Origin: Laspinema sp. D2d
Lineage (GTDB): Bacteria > Cyanobacteriota > Cyanobacteriia > Cyanobacteriales > Laspinemataceae
DNA: 64,000 bases
Reading direction: 5' to 3'
NCBI RefSeq assembly: GCF_025370755.1
Contig: NZ_JAMXFC010000024.1
Coordinates: 1-64,000, forward strand
Shown here: piece by piece, positions 18,027 to 27,844 of the stretch
Layout of the letters: each line of letters starts with the position of its first letter
Position numbering within the stretch: the stretch's first letter is position 1
Notes under the pieces: model-generated
Databases searched by the model: none
The model's input: only the letters and a program-made list of their open reading frames with translations
What the model was told of the DNA's origin: nothing
Translations under genes and position numbers: made by a program

Positions 18027-19190
18027 TTAGCGGATGTACTCTTTCAGAATGCTGTTGCGATTGGGATGACGCAATTTCCGTAATGCTTTCGCCTCTATTT
18101 GGCGAATCCGTTCGCGGGTCACATTAAAAATTTGACCAATTTCTTCTAACGTTTTCATCCGGCCATCATCTAACCCATACCGGAGGCGCAAAACATCTCG
18201 CTCCCGAGGACTTAGAGTATCCAGAACGCTTTCGAGGTCTTCACGTAATAGATTTTTCGATACCTGGTCTTCTGGAGTTTCCCCATCAGACTCAATAAAA
18301 TCACCCAATCTGGAATCTTCTTCCTTACCAATCGGGGTTTCTAAAGAAATCGGTAACTGAGCAGATTTAGCAATAAATCTCAACTTTTCGATGGTCATTT
18401 CCATGCGAGTTGCGATTTCTTCTTCTGTCGGTTTACGCCCCATTTCTTGGGACAGAAGTTTGGTGGTTTTTTTAATCCGGGAGATCGTTTCATACAGATG
18501 AACCGGAAGACGAATAGTCCGGGATTGATCCGCGATCGCCCGGGTAATCGCCTGCCGAATCCACCAAGTTGCATAGGTGGAGAATTTATAACCCTTTTCG
18601 TGATCAAACTTTTCAGCAGCCCGGATTAAACCCAGACTCCCTTCTTGAATTAAATCTTGGAACGAAAGTCCCCGATTCATGTATTTTTTAGCGATCGACA
18701 CCACGAGACGGAGGTTCGATTGCACCATTTTATCTTTAGCCCGTCTGCCGCAATGAAGTCGATGGCGAAATTGACCCAAGGTCATCTTCACTGCATCTGC
18801 CCACTCTGCATCGTAGGGTTCGCGATGTAAATGATCACACAGGTGTTCGCGAATCCGCTCTAATTCCAGCAAGTCGGCAATTTTGCGGGCGAGTTCAATT
18901 TCTTCATCGGCACGCAACAGTCTAATGCGACCGATTTCTTGCAAATAAAGCCGAATAGAGTCTTCCGTATAATGCTTCTTCTTAGGTTGTGCCCGACGAC
19001 GAGTTGCTCGACCTTTTGTCGCTTTTCCGTCATCGTCTTCTGAGACCGCCTCTAAAAATTCATCGTCATCGATGGAGATGAGCGGTTCGTCATCCGTCTC
19101 AATTAATAATTCTAAATCATGCTGAGATTGACCGATGGATTGGATATCGGTGTTCTCAATAGGTGCCAGTACGTTATTAGCCTGGGTCAT
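18027..19190 (-). CDS. sigA: Principal RNA polymerase sigma factor SigA (RpoD)
   Basis: A 387-residue group 1 sigma factor. Region 1.2 begins at [17 protein letters not shown]. Region 2 includes [38 protein letters not shown] and the -10-binding SRTIRLPVH. Region 3 follows, and region 4.2 carries the helix-turn-helix [20 protein letters not shown]. It has the short acidic region 1.1 usual in cyanobacteria (about 75 residues, with [14 protein letters not shown]). It directs core polymerase to housekeeping promoters. I chose the ATG at 19190 ([10 protein letters not shown]) because GAGGAA lies about 6 bases upstream; an open extension of 28 residues further upstream lacks sigma-factor character. 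A 1.8-kb non-coding stretch precedes it. Group 2 sigma factors look similar but usually lack region 1.1. Confidence 0.95.
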   Translation of the reverse strand: MTQANNVLAPIENTDIQSIGQSQHDLELLIETDDEPLISIDDDEFLEAVSEDDDGKATKGRATRRRAQPKKKHYTEDSIRLYLQEIGRIRLLRADEEIELARKIADLLELERIREHLCDHLHREPYDAEWADAVKMTLGQFRHRLHCGRRAKDKMVQSNLRLVVSIAKKYMNRGLSFQDLIQEGSLGLIRAAEKFDHEKGYKFSTYATWWIRQAITRAIADQSRTIRLPVHLYETISRIKKTTKLLSQEMGRKPTEEEIATRMEMTIEKLRFIAKSAQLPISLETPIGKEEDSRLGDFIESDGETPEDQVSKNLLREDLESVLDTLSPRERDVLRLRYGLDDGRMKTLEEIGQIFNVTRERIRQIEAKALRKLRHPNRNSILKEYIR

Positions 19191-21009
19191 GCCGCGTTCC
19201 TCATGCTCTATCACGAAACAATCAACTAACAAATTTGTGTGATTGGGGGATGTGCTAACACCCAAGCCCATCACTGAGTTTTACCAACCTTGGACCTGTC
19301 AAAAGCGGATCATGACGCAACTGCCTTGGACTCCAAATCAAGAGACGATTGCCTCCGGCGAGAGAGAGCCCGTCGGTGATGATGGTCACCACGCGCCCCA
19401 TTTTTTCTCTTCAGGAGATGAACGGATCCGATGGCTAGTCACTTCATGCCTCACTCAACTGCTGCTGATCAGGAAAGGGGGTTCGATACATCACTTACTA
19501 AACACACCTTCAGGGCTATTTAGAAGCGGAAATCAATCAAGATTCTCTGCGGTCCCGATAAGACCTTCCCGATTGTAGCCTTTTTCACAAAAATTGCACC
19601 TTGGTTTTCATTGTCGTTTGTTTCTGGGGTTCTCATGCCCCGAAATCAGGGGTATCCCGATCTCGCTGCGGGTTGACATGATAACCTTGATTTAGGCACT
19701 TTAACAAGGTTCGTCTTGTTTTAGAAGGCATCATGACTGAATCCCTATTCTCTTTTCGGTAAACGATTGCCATCCACTCAGACGGTTGTACTCATCTTCA
19801 TTTCCGGGATGTTGCCCCTCAAGACTTCCAAATAATCTAAAAACTGTCACTGCACCCATTTTTACTTGATTTCCTTAAATTTACTCACATCCAAAGACTT
19901 AGCCGTTACTCAATTAGGCGGTCATTCAGCATTGATGAGTGGTCAGATTCGGTCAGACCCTGTTTCTTCATCACCCCCTAGTTGCTTGAAATTGTAGCAA
20001 ACTGTTCAGTCATTGACGACTATTTTGAATGAAACAAGTCACAAAATCCATCTCTCCATCCAATCTGGATGGAACCGATGATTCAGAGGTGATCTCCTCT
20101 CAAATTATCAGGACTGGGACCGAGTGTTTTGCTTAGGGTAGATTCCCTCCCTACCGCCCATTGATTGGGCATAGTTTTGGTTTTTTGCTTTGCCCTTGCC
20201 ACTCATGATTATTGAGAAGAAGTTGGACCCCTGCTGTTGCAATGGGATTAAAATTCGTTTCGACAGGAAATGATACAGGCATTTGTGGGAGTAACCCCTA
20301 ATAGAGCTGACACCAACCGAATCTGAGGACACTTCGTTTTTCCCCCTTTGGGGAGTTGTGTTTACAGTGCCTCATGAAATGAGTTTTTTGGTGCAACCCC
20401 TGCCTTGTCCCAGGGTTAGGACAATTATAATCGAGTTGCCTGATTTTTTCAGACGATCAACAGTGAACTTCCGGGAAGGACGGTTATGCTTCCCTATCTC
20501 AAGGGGGTTGAAATTGCTCTGATGGCATTTTCAACTCCAATTGTTCCAGTGTACTGACCCTCCGTAAGTGGTTGTTATGGGTTGTCGTTCCATAATGACC
20601 GGGTTCAATGACGGTAGTTTACTGAGTTATTCTAATCAATCAACCCGAAAGTTGACAGGTTCAGATGAATCTTAAATTAACATTCCCCCATTTGCGAACG
20701 GATCGACATCTGTGCTTTTTTTTGTCGCGATCGGGATTGTTGTTCTTTTCATTCTCATTCTGACACATCTGGCTCGGTTGGGTTTGATAGGGAAGGGGTT
20801 TCTTGAACTTCCACCCAATAGATTGATGACTCAATCCCTTTTTTTGTGGCACTGATTACGCTGACGATCGCGATCGTCTCTTGACTTCAGTGCTGATCCA
20901 TGTATTCTCTAGGACATTGATCGAGGTGAAGGAACCGATTATTCCTAGGGCAACGCTGGTTGCTAACCCCTTTGTTAAATTTTGTGAAACTTGTCGATTC
21001 CGCTAAAAT
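19191..21009. other. 1.8-kb stretch without a supported gene
   Basis: This is the longest gene-free stretch in the window. Short open frames exist on both strands but none has protein-like composition, a good start, or recognisable motifs. It contains the leader of sigA and perhaps regulatory RNAs or a decayed gene. No tRNA, rRNA or known riboswitch pattern was recognised. Confidence 0.5.
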
Positions 21010-21708
21010 TTACCGGGGATAGAGTGGACTGCACGACTGCCAGAGGCGATTAATTGTAACGAAATGATAACCCGCTCGCAATAACTCGGGAATTAATTCC
21101 TCGGCGATCGCCGCGACGTCCTCGCCACCGTGCCATCCATCATGCAAGACGATATGAGACCCGTTCTGAACCTGCTTCAACACGCGGTCCACCACCACGG
21201 ATACCCCGGGTCTCCACCAGTCCTCTACGACCACACTCCACATGACGGGACGATAATTCCACTGGTGCAAATGGCGCAAGATTCCGGGGGTAAAGAACCC
21301 GTTGGGGGGTCGCACGTCCCGGATCTGGGTTTTGACCTGTTCGATATCTAAGTCACAGGCGTGAGCGATCGCCGCTTGGTTTTTCTCTAAGCTCTCCCGC
21401 AGTTGAGTCGGACTCAGACGCGGAAAGGAGCGATGTTCATATCCATGCAACCCGATCCAATGTCCCCGTTCATACACGGCTTTGGCGACCCAAGGCGATC
21501 GCTCCACACAAACCCCCAGCCAAAAAAAGCTGGCGATAATCCCGTAGCGGTCCAACACCTTGAGTAATTGTGGGGTGTATTCGGCATGGGGTCCATCATC
21601 AAAGGTCAAGGCGATCGCTGGTTCCGTATTCTTTCCCGACCAAAGACACTTAGGAAAGCTCGGTTGGAGAATTCTATAAACCAGCGGATATAAGGGCGCA
21701 AATCTCAT
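21010..21708 (-). CDS. Polysaccharide deacetylase family protein (NodB fold)
   Basis: A 232-residue protein spanned by one NodB-homology domain. Motif 1 is TFDDGPHAEYTPQ, with the catalytic base and metal Asp. Motif 2 is HGYEHRSF, corresponding to the metal-binding H-x3-H. Motif 3 is RDVRPPNGFFTPGIL, and a later motif is IVLHDGWHGG. These enzymes remove N- or O-acetyl groups from chitin-like, peptidoglycan or exopolysaccharide sugars with a divalent metal. There is no clear signal peptide; the start MRFAPLYPLVYRIL could act as a weak membrane anchor. I prefer the ATG at 21708; a TTG at 21753 would add 15 residues. It stands alone between two long spacers. Confidence 0.88.
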   Translation of the reverse strand: MRFAPLYPLVYRILQPSFPKCLWSGKNTEPAIALTFDDGPHAEYTPQLLKVLDRYGIIASFFWLGVCVERSPWVAKAVYERGHWIGLHGYEHRSFPRLSPTQLRESLEKNQAAIAHACDLDIEQVKTQIRDVRPPNGFFTPGILRHLHQWNYRPVMWSVVVEDWWRPGVSVVVDRVLKQVQNGSHIVLHDGWHGGEDVAAIAEELIPELLRAGYHFVTINRLWQSCSPLYPR

Positions 21709-22012
21709 GAGCAAATCTTGATTATTCTGGATCAAATTTAACCTTTGAGGCAAGTTTTATCCTGTACGAGCCTAAAATTATTTCCGCTCACAAATAGCTG
21801 CCTCTCCGGCCCTGAAAACTATACTCTAAAAATTCACTCCTTTACCCTATAATGATAAAAAAAATTTAATGATTTTGTAAAGAAACCATCAAGATTGTTT
21901 AAAGATAATCGCTTACCCCTAACCCAATGCTTAAAAAAATTAGGGATTGAGTTGGGCAAAACTACCTAAACTCAACCCCTTACTGAGCTCTATCTCAAGC
22001 GCTCAACTCTGT
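21709..22012. other. Intergenic region
   Basis: AT-rich spacer of about 300 bases between two minus-strand genes, containing poly-A and poly-T runs. It presumably holds the promoter of the deacetylase gene. No gene was seen. Confidence 0.4.
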
Positions 22013-24292
22013 TCACCCAATCTCTTGTAAACAATCCCCCGGATTGAACCCTAGGGAAAAGCCCCCGGGAAAACTGACTTCGGTCCGATCGCTGGATGGA
22101 CGATCCACAGACATTGCCAATAATTGAACCGGAGTATCCATCGCCCCTTTTACCCCATTCACCGACGCCCGTTGACGCTGAGTCCGCTGCTTTTGGGTGT
22201 ATTCCACCTGCTTGGTTTGGGCGATCGCATAAGCTGGCGTGTCCCGAGGAATCTGTTTAAGAATCTCGTTCGCGCCGACAAAATCTTGCTTTCGCGCTCG
22301 TTGATAGGCTTCTTGCAACAGTGAATTCCCCTTAATCCGCTGCTTTTGGCGATATTCTCTAATCTTTTCTTGGACCTTAGAATAAGTCTGCGTACCCGAG
22401 GGAATCTTTTCAAGCAACTGAATAGCTGCCGTAAAATCTTTGGCGATCGCCGCTTGGTAAGCTTCCGTTAATAACCGATGGGCTTCGGCTTCGAGGCGGA
22501 TCCGATAATTTTCTTCATACTCGGGAATTTTAGAAACTGCTTCCTCATAAGCCGGAGTCCCCGGGGGAATCTTTTTGAGTAATTCTAAGGCCCCCTTAAA
22601 ATCTTTTTCTCGCCCCTTGGCGTAGGCGGCTTCTAACCATTCCGGTGTTTGGGGTGCAACTTGAGCGGTGGCTTCTTCCACCCAAGGAGCAATTTTATCT
22701 TGCCAATAAGCAATATTAGGAATTGAGGCGGCGGCTTGGATTGCTTCAACCCACTGCTGTTCCTGATAGGCTTTTTCCACTAAGGGGAATTGACTCTGGG
22801 CTTTTTCCCAGTCTACCCGCCAACGGTCGAGGTTCGTGCGAGCCTCACTATAAGCCTGACTAAAGTTGGGAATCGATTCCGCCAGAGAGATGGCTTTGTC
22901 ATACTCCCCGCCATGATATTCTATAGTCGCCTGGGCTAAAAGTTTCGGCCCATCATCGGCGGTGGAAAAAGAGAACAGGGAAGTGAGGCCACCTGTAATG
23001 ACCAGGGAATTGACTGCAAACCCACTCCACATTCCCAGAAGCAGAATATTAGAAGCCTTAACGCCGCTACCCTTTTTGGAGGGGATCGGTTGGGGTGGCA
23101 GTGAGGATTGAGCAATGATGGGATCTGGCGTCACATTCATTTCTGTAGACGAGATAGATTCCATTTGTAAAGGTTGATTAGGAACCGTCATCGCTTCAGG
23201 CGATGGGTCCATAGGGGAGATGGGGGAGATAGGGGAGACTCTATCCATCGCATCACGCTGTTGAAGAAGATCAACTGTTACCGCAGAGGTTTGGGGTACG
23301 GGAATTTGAGCCGCGATCGCAGCTTCTGCCTCGGAGATTGCGGCAGTATCCTGAGTTTCTGCTAGAGTCTCAGGGGTAGGGATGGGTTGAATTTCTATGG
23401 GTTGGAGATTGATTGGGTTCGACTCAGGACACTGTAGAAGCTGCAATTCTTTCAGGGCTTCTGTGGCAGACTGGTAACGATGTTTGCAGTGATAGCGCAC
23501 CATTTTGCTTAACAGCGCAACCAACGCCGAACCCACTGGCGCGATCGCATCTGAATGCCAATCAATCTCTCCCGTGTGGGAGTTAACTTCTAAGTCTGCC
23601 GGATGTAGTCCGGTTAACGCTTGAATTGCAAGTAAGCCTAGGGCATATATATCACTGTTGGGACGGGAGTTTCCTGTGAGTTGTTCCGGGGGTAAATAGC
23701 CAAAGGTGGCGATCGGCAAGGCGATCGAAGCTTGTCGATATCCGGGGATATTTTGATCCCGAATCGGTTGGACACTGGCAAAATCTACGAGGGCGAATTT
23801 CCCGTCATCAGCCCGTTTAATTAATTTATCCGGGGCGATATTGCCATAAATAAACCCTTTCTGGTGGATGAAATGAAGAAGGGATAAGCCTTCTTTGAGA
23901 AACTCCAAACAGGCACTTTCACTCCAGCGCTTGCTACAGCGTTGGCCGATGGGGAGTAAGTTCCGGAGTTTAACTCCTTCAATCCATTCTTGAACTAAAT
24001 AGGAAGAATCTGCTTCGGTGAAGCAGTGCAACAATCGGGGAATGCGATCGTGATTGCCCAGTTTTTTCAGGGTTTGGGCTTCAATCCCAAATAAGTGTTG
24101 CGCTGATTTGAGACAATGGGGATTGGGTGTGGCTAGATTAAGTTGCTTGACGAAACATTTAGGATGATCTGGGTTTTTTGTATCTTTAGCAATGTAGGTG
24201 TTACCGACCCCATCAGCATTTAAAACTTTAACAATTTGATAGCGATCGGCTAATAATGTTTCTAATAGGGGCATTGACGCGACTCTCTGCAT
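22013..24292 (-). CDS. Membrane-anchored pseudokinase with C-terminal helical repeats
   Basis: A 759-residue protein with a Hanks-type kinase fold at about residues 10-285. The glycine loop is worn (LNADGVGNTYIAKD), the ATP-contact Lys in CFVKQLNL is kept, the catalytic loop reads YGNIAPDKL where active kinases have HRDxKPxN, and DFG reads DFA. With the catalytic Asp missing it is probably a pseudokinase. A Pro/Ser-rich linker follows, including a repetitive SPISPISP segment. A transmembrane helix (about 412-440) precedes a tail with at least three copies of a helical unit of about 45 residues (for example KDFKGALELLKKIPPGTPAY), TPR-like in appearance. The kinase domain would be cytoplasmic and the repeats periplasmic. 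I chose the ATG at 24292; a GTG at 24325 would add 11 residues. Confidence 0.85.
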   Translation of the reverse strand: MQRVASMPLLETLLADRYQIVKVLNADGVGNTYIAKDTKNPDHPKCFVKQLNLATPNPHCLKSAQHLFGIEAQTLKKLGNHDRIPRLLHCFTEADSSYLVQEWIEGVKLRNLLPIGQRCSKRWSESACLEFLKEGLSLLHFIHQKGFIYGNIAPDKLIKRADDGKFALVDFASVQPIRDQNIPGYRQASIALPIATFGYLPPEQLTGNSRPNSDIYALGLLAIQALTGLHPADLEVNSHTGEIDWHSDAIAPVGSALVALLSKMVRYHCKHRYQSATEALKELQLLQCPESNPINLQPIEIQPIPTPETLAETQDTAAISEAEAAIAAQIPVPQTSAVTVDLLQQRDAMDRVSPISPISPMDPSPEAMTVPNQPLQMESISSTEMNVTPDPIIAQSSLPPQPIPSKKGSGVKASNILLLGMWSGFAVNSLVITGGLTSLFSFSTADDGPKLLAQATIEYHGGEYDKAISLAESIPNFSQAYSEARTNLDRWRVDWEKAQSQFPLVEKAYQEQQWVEAIQAAASIPNIAYWQDKIAPWVEEATAQVAPQTPEWLEAAYAKGREKDFKGALELLKKIPPGTPAYEEAVSKIPEYEENYRIRLEAEAHRLLTEAYQAAIAKDFTAAIQLLEKIPSGTQTYSKVQEKIREYRQKQRIKGNSLLQEAYQRARKQDFVGANEILKQIPRDTPAYAIAQTKQVEYTQKQRTQRQRASVNGVKGAMDTPVQLLAMSVDRPSSDRTEVSFPGGFSLGFNPGDCLQEIG

Positions 24293-25593
24293 AGAAAGAA
24301 TTTCCACCTTGACCTTGAGTTTCACAGAGGTTTAAAATCAACCTGATCGCTTGGTTAGAGACCTCAACAATCCCTCTAACTCCCTGACACCAAATCGTTG
24401 TAGCTATTCGCTGGACCCTTTGGGCCCGTTAAATCGAGCCCGGTTCGATCAGATGTTGTCGGTCCGTTAGGCGATCGCTCTATGCCTTCGATGGGCGATG
24501 CACTACTCATCAGCGGTGAAACTGTTCACTGCCGAGGGACTGGGGTTTCTAGCCAAACTAGGAGCTTATTCCGGTATCAGTGCAAACAATGTTCAGCTTC
24601 TAGGTTTCTCTATCAGGAATATTGCCCATTATTTTTGAATGTCTCGAATTTTCTTTCGTTAACCGGGTTTTCCTCATTCGGGTATCCGATATAACATTAA
24701 TTTCACCCAAGTCTCCATCCAGGGACTGGAGAAAAGGTCAGACTACACCTCGGTTTAACCGGAAGCTATTTCCTCAGAATCGGGTAGATAATCGCCCTTT
24801 TTTTATAGCTAAGTTGGTTTTTTGTTGACTGCAAAATCAGGCAAAAATATCGATATTTTTATAGGTTTTAAACCTTGAATATCTATACAGAGAAATTCAA
24901 AAATAATAGATAAAAATCAATGAATTTTTATTAAAGTTTGCTCCTGACTTTACCGAAATTTCATCTAGGTCTCAAATTCGGCCCTAGTCATGAGGGTATC
25001 CCTATACACAAAAAATTTTCCCCTCCAAAACTGGGGACTGATCCCAAATTCTGCACGAATATGAGACGGGTAGCAGAATTTCCAAAAGCCACCCGTGAAT
25101 TCAACATTGATTCTTCTGCTTTCCACCTTAAGAATGTTGGGGGGATCCGATCATCGAATCAAAGCAAGAGGTTGATGCATCGGTTCCGGGATGAACCCAC
25201 CGATAGGGTAGAACTCTACAAACAACTAGCAGGTTGTCCGGATAACCCGTATTTAGTGTGAAAGATATTAAATACTCAGTCTCTGTTTAAAAAAGTGAGT
25301 ATAAATGTAGCAATGGCCGATCGCTTATCTTTTTTTTGGGGGCCTGTACCCCTGTCAGGTCCTGCCTTAAATTACAGGTTCTGCAAGTGCGTCTAACTGG
25401 GCTATGGGTTCAATTCAAAACCCCTAGAAATTCTGGGGTTAGTCTAAAAAAGTAAGATTAGGCGCTGATTGAACAGGCAAAATTTTACTCAGAAGCCAAC
25501 AAATCTCAAAAAAATTAGTTATCAATTAAGATTTTTTGAGGGTACTAAAGCTTTGATTCTGGAAATAAACTTATCTTTGAGGGTTCAACTATC
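24293..25593. other. 1.3-kb stretch without a supported gene
   Basis: Only short open frames without motifs or convincing starts were seen (for example 24938-25261 on the plus strand). The section 24820-24960 is very AT-rich. It separates the pseudokinase gene from the next plus-strand small gene and may hold promoters for both directions or a decayed gene. Confidence 0.4.
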
Positions 25594-25803
25594 ATGGCTT
25601 ATTTTGTTTTTAGTCTTTTATTTATTCTCTTTACAATTGAAGTTTTAAATCCTAAAAAATCTAAAAAATCTTCCCATTCAAATCAGTCTCAACCTGGCTC
25701 TAATCACAATATCCAAGACCGAAAACCTAACTCAGAAGGAAATCATCCTAAAAACACCCAAAAATCTTCACCGGGAACCCCTCCTCCTAAATCCCGTGGA
25801 TAG
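25594..25803 (+). CDS. Small protein with N-terminal membrane helix and hydrophilic tail
   Basis: A 69-residue predicted protein. Residues 2-18 (AYFVFSLLFILFTIEVL) are a membrane helix. The remainder is Lys/Ser/Asn/Pro-rich and probably disordered. GAGG lies about 11 bases ahead of the ATG, at a slightly long distance. I do not recognise it. The hydrophobic start plus disordered tail resembles small membrane-tethered peptides, but random AT-rich DNA can also give such a frame. It is convergent with the cyclase gene. Confidence 0.4.
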   Translation: MAYFVFSLLFILFTIEVLNPKKSKKSSHSNQSQPGSNHNIQDRKPNSEGNHPKNTQKSSPGTPPPKSRG

Positions 25804-25955
25804 AGGTTCCACCTACACTTTCTGGCCTAAATCAGGGTAACTACATCGTTCCGTGGTGAGGTTCTTTATAGTCAACCTAATAACCCAGTCGTTCCATAGT
25901 AAGCTATGGGATGATTTTTTATTTGAGAATTTAGGAAGAGGGTTCAACCCGATGA

Positions 25956-27788
25956 TTAAACCGAGAGATTGGGTGAATCTTCCTCAGTGCGTTCCCCCAA
26001 AATTGAGTAGATAATTGTCTCTTGCTGTTTACCCCGCAGATGAAGTTCAGTTACTTGAATCCCTTGATAGCGATCGCAAACGTAGCGATAAGTTTCTTCC
26101 GTGACCAAAAGGTGATACAAATTATGAGCAACAATCTCTTTATTTAAGGGTTCTACTCGCGCTGCCACATTCACCGTATCCCCGATCGCCGAATAATTAG
26201 CCCGTTGTTTGCCGCCGACACTTCCTGCAATCAGCGGACCTGTATGAATTCCCATTCCGATTTGAATCAACGGTTTCCCTTCTGCTTTCATCCGTTGATT
26301 GAGTTGTTTCAGTCGCGCATCCATTGCTAAACAAGCGGCGATCGCATTCTTAGCATCTGCCTGAATCTCCTCGGGAGTTTGACGAGGAAAAGGGAGACCA
26401 AATACCGCCATAATCGCATCCCCAATATATTTATCAATGACTCCCCCATGCTCCATAATACATTCGGACATCGCATCCAAATAATCATTGAGCCAAGCGA
26501 GTAAATCCCGGGGAGGTAAGGTTTCCGAGATGGTGGTAAAACTCCGAATATCCATGAATAAAACCGTAGCAATTAATTCTTGAGGCGGTAAATCTCCCTG
26601 GTCAAAAATTTCATCCCGACGGTCCCAAACAACCCGAGCCATTTCGGGAGAAATTTGTTTGGCAAAAAGCTGCATAAGCTGTTGTTTTTCGTAACGATCA
26701 CGCAGTTGTACAATGATGCCCGCTAACAGCATTGTACCAATTGGTGCAGCAACGGGAATCCACCAATTTCCCCAAGTAAACGCAGCTAAAGCGAGGGCAA
26801 ACCAAGCCAAAGGAAACCCTAATACCGCTGCTATTTGAAGTTGCGCTAATCCGAAGCGCATCAAACCGCGATCGCTCCACACCCAACTCATGGATAAACT
26901 AATCCCAATTAAAATCAGCCCGGTTATAACTGGGGGAAGCTGTTTTAAAAACCGTCTTTCTAACCCATTATCCAAAATTGCCGCATGGACATAGACTCCA
27001 GTAATTGGCTGAATTGGCGAAATTTTGCGATCAATCCCTGTGGCGACAAATCCGACTAACACCAATTGATTATCAAAAGTCTCGGGAGGAACGCGACCCT
27101 CGACTACATCCACGAAAGAATAAGTCGGGACTTGTTGTATTTTTCCCGGCCAATTGATCCAGACATTTTGAAAGTCAAACTCTGGATAAGGCTGAACAAT
27201 AGCTTGGGGGGGAATTTGATTTAATAACGTCTCAGGGGTTTGATTTTCCGACACTTGAAGCATGGCTAAACTCAAGGTCGGCATTTGATTAAACCAAACC
27301 GTTCCCTGACGGCTAATGCCATCACTATCCGGTTCGTGAAGAATATGCCCGATCGCCGCTGCTGCCTCCTTTAAAATGGGTAAGGGTTCTTCTTCAGGAC
27401 CGGCGCTGGCGAGAATTGTTCTACCATTGGCTTGAATGGCTTGCCCGAAAGACTCATCTTGAGGACTCGGATCCAAAAACAAAATATCAAAACCAATGGC
27501 TGTCAGGGAAGAAGTGTTAAGAGCATTCAGAAGTTCGACATAGCGATCGCGAGACCAGGGGAACTGTCCGTAATCTTGTAAACTCTTGCCATCAATGGCA
27601 ATCACCGTAATCCGGGGATTCCATCTGAGTTCAGGACGAAGATTAAACAGTACCCCATATCCCAACCGTTCTAAGGGTTGCCATGCACCCCCTAACCCCA
27701 TTGTCACAGAGATGAGTGCCGCGATCGCCCCGGGGAACAAAGGATGATGAGTTTTAACATAACTTTGTAGCCAATGTCGAAATCCCAC
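25956..27788 (-). CDS. CHASE2-domain adenylate cyclase (class III)
   Basis: A 610-residue membrane sensor. An N-terminal helix is followed by an extracytoplasmic CHASE2 domain (about residues 40-270, with VIAIDGKSL and FDILFLDPSPQDE). Three transmembrane helices follow (about 285-365), then a class III nucleotide cyclase domain (about 405-595). The metal-binding Asp residues are in FMDIRSFT and KYIGDAIMAVFG. NYSAIGDTVNVAARVE holds the Asp that, with the Lys of DKYIGD, marks adenylate rather than guanylate cyclases. It should make cAMP in response to a periplasmic signal. The FecR-domain gene ends 56 bases upstream on the same strand, so they probably form an operon. Pairing of CHASE2 cyclases with FecR proteins is something I recall from other cyanobacteria. 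Confidence 0.93.
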   Translation of the reverse strand: MGFRHWLQSYVKTHHPLFPGAIAALISVTMGLGGAWQPLERLGYGVLFNLRPELRWNPRITVIAIDGKSLQDYGQFPWSRDRYVELLNALNTSSLTAIGFDILFLDPSPQDESFGQAIQANGRTILASAGPEEEPLPILKEAAAAIGHILHEPDSDGISRQGTVWFNQMPTLSLAMLQVSENQTPETLLNQIPPQAIVQPYPEFDFQNVWINWPGKIQQVPTYSFVDVVEGRVPPETFDNQLVLVGFVATGIDRKISPIQPITGVYVHAAILDNGLERRFLKQLPPVITGLILIGISLSMSWVWSDRGLMRFGLAQLQIAAVLGFPLAWFALALAAFTWGNWWIPVAAPIGTMLLAGIIVQLRDRYEKQQLMQLFAKQISPEMARVVWDRRDEIFDQGDLPPQELIATVLFMDIRSFTTISETLPPRDLLAWLNDYLDAMSECIMEHGGVIDKYIGDAIMAVFGLPFPRQTPEEIQADAKNAIAACLAMDARLKQLNQRMKAEGKPLIQIGMGIHTGPLIAGSVGGKQRANYSAIGDTVNVAARVEPLNKEIVAHNLYHLLVTEETYRYVCDRYQGIQVTELHLRGKQQETIIYSILGERTEEDSPNLSV

Positions 27789-27844
27789 TTGTAGGACCTA
27801 ACCACTCTATAGAAAGGAATCCAGATTTGAGGAATTCGGATGAT

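Noticed and set aside
24938-25261. A 107-codon plus-strand open frame
   Set aside because: Composition without hydrophobic core or motif; no convincing ribosome-binding site; likely chance in a gene-poor region.
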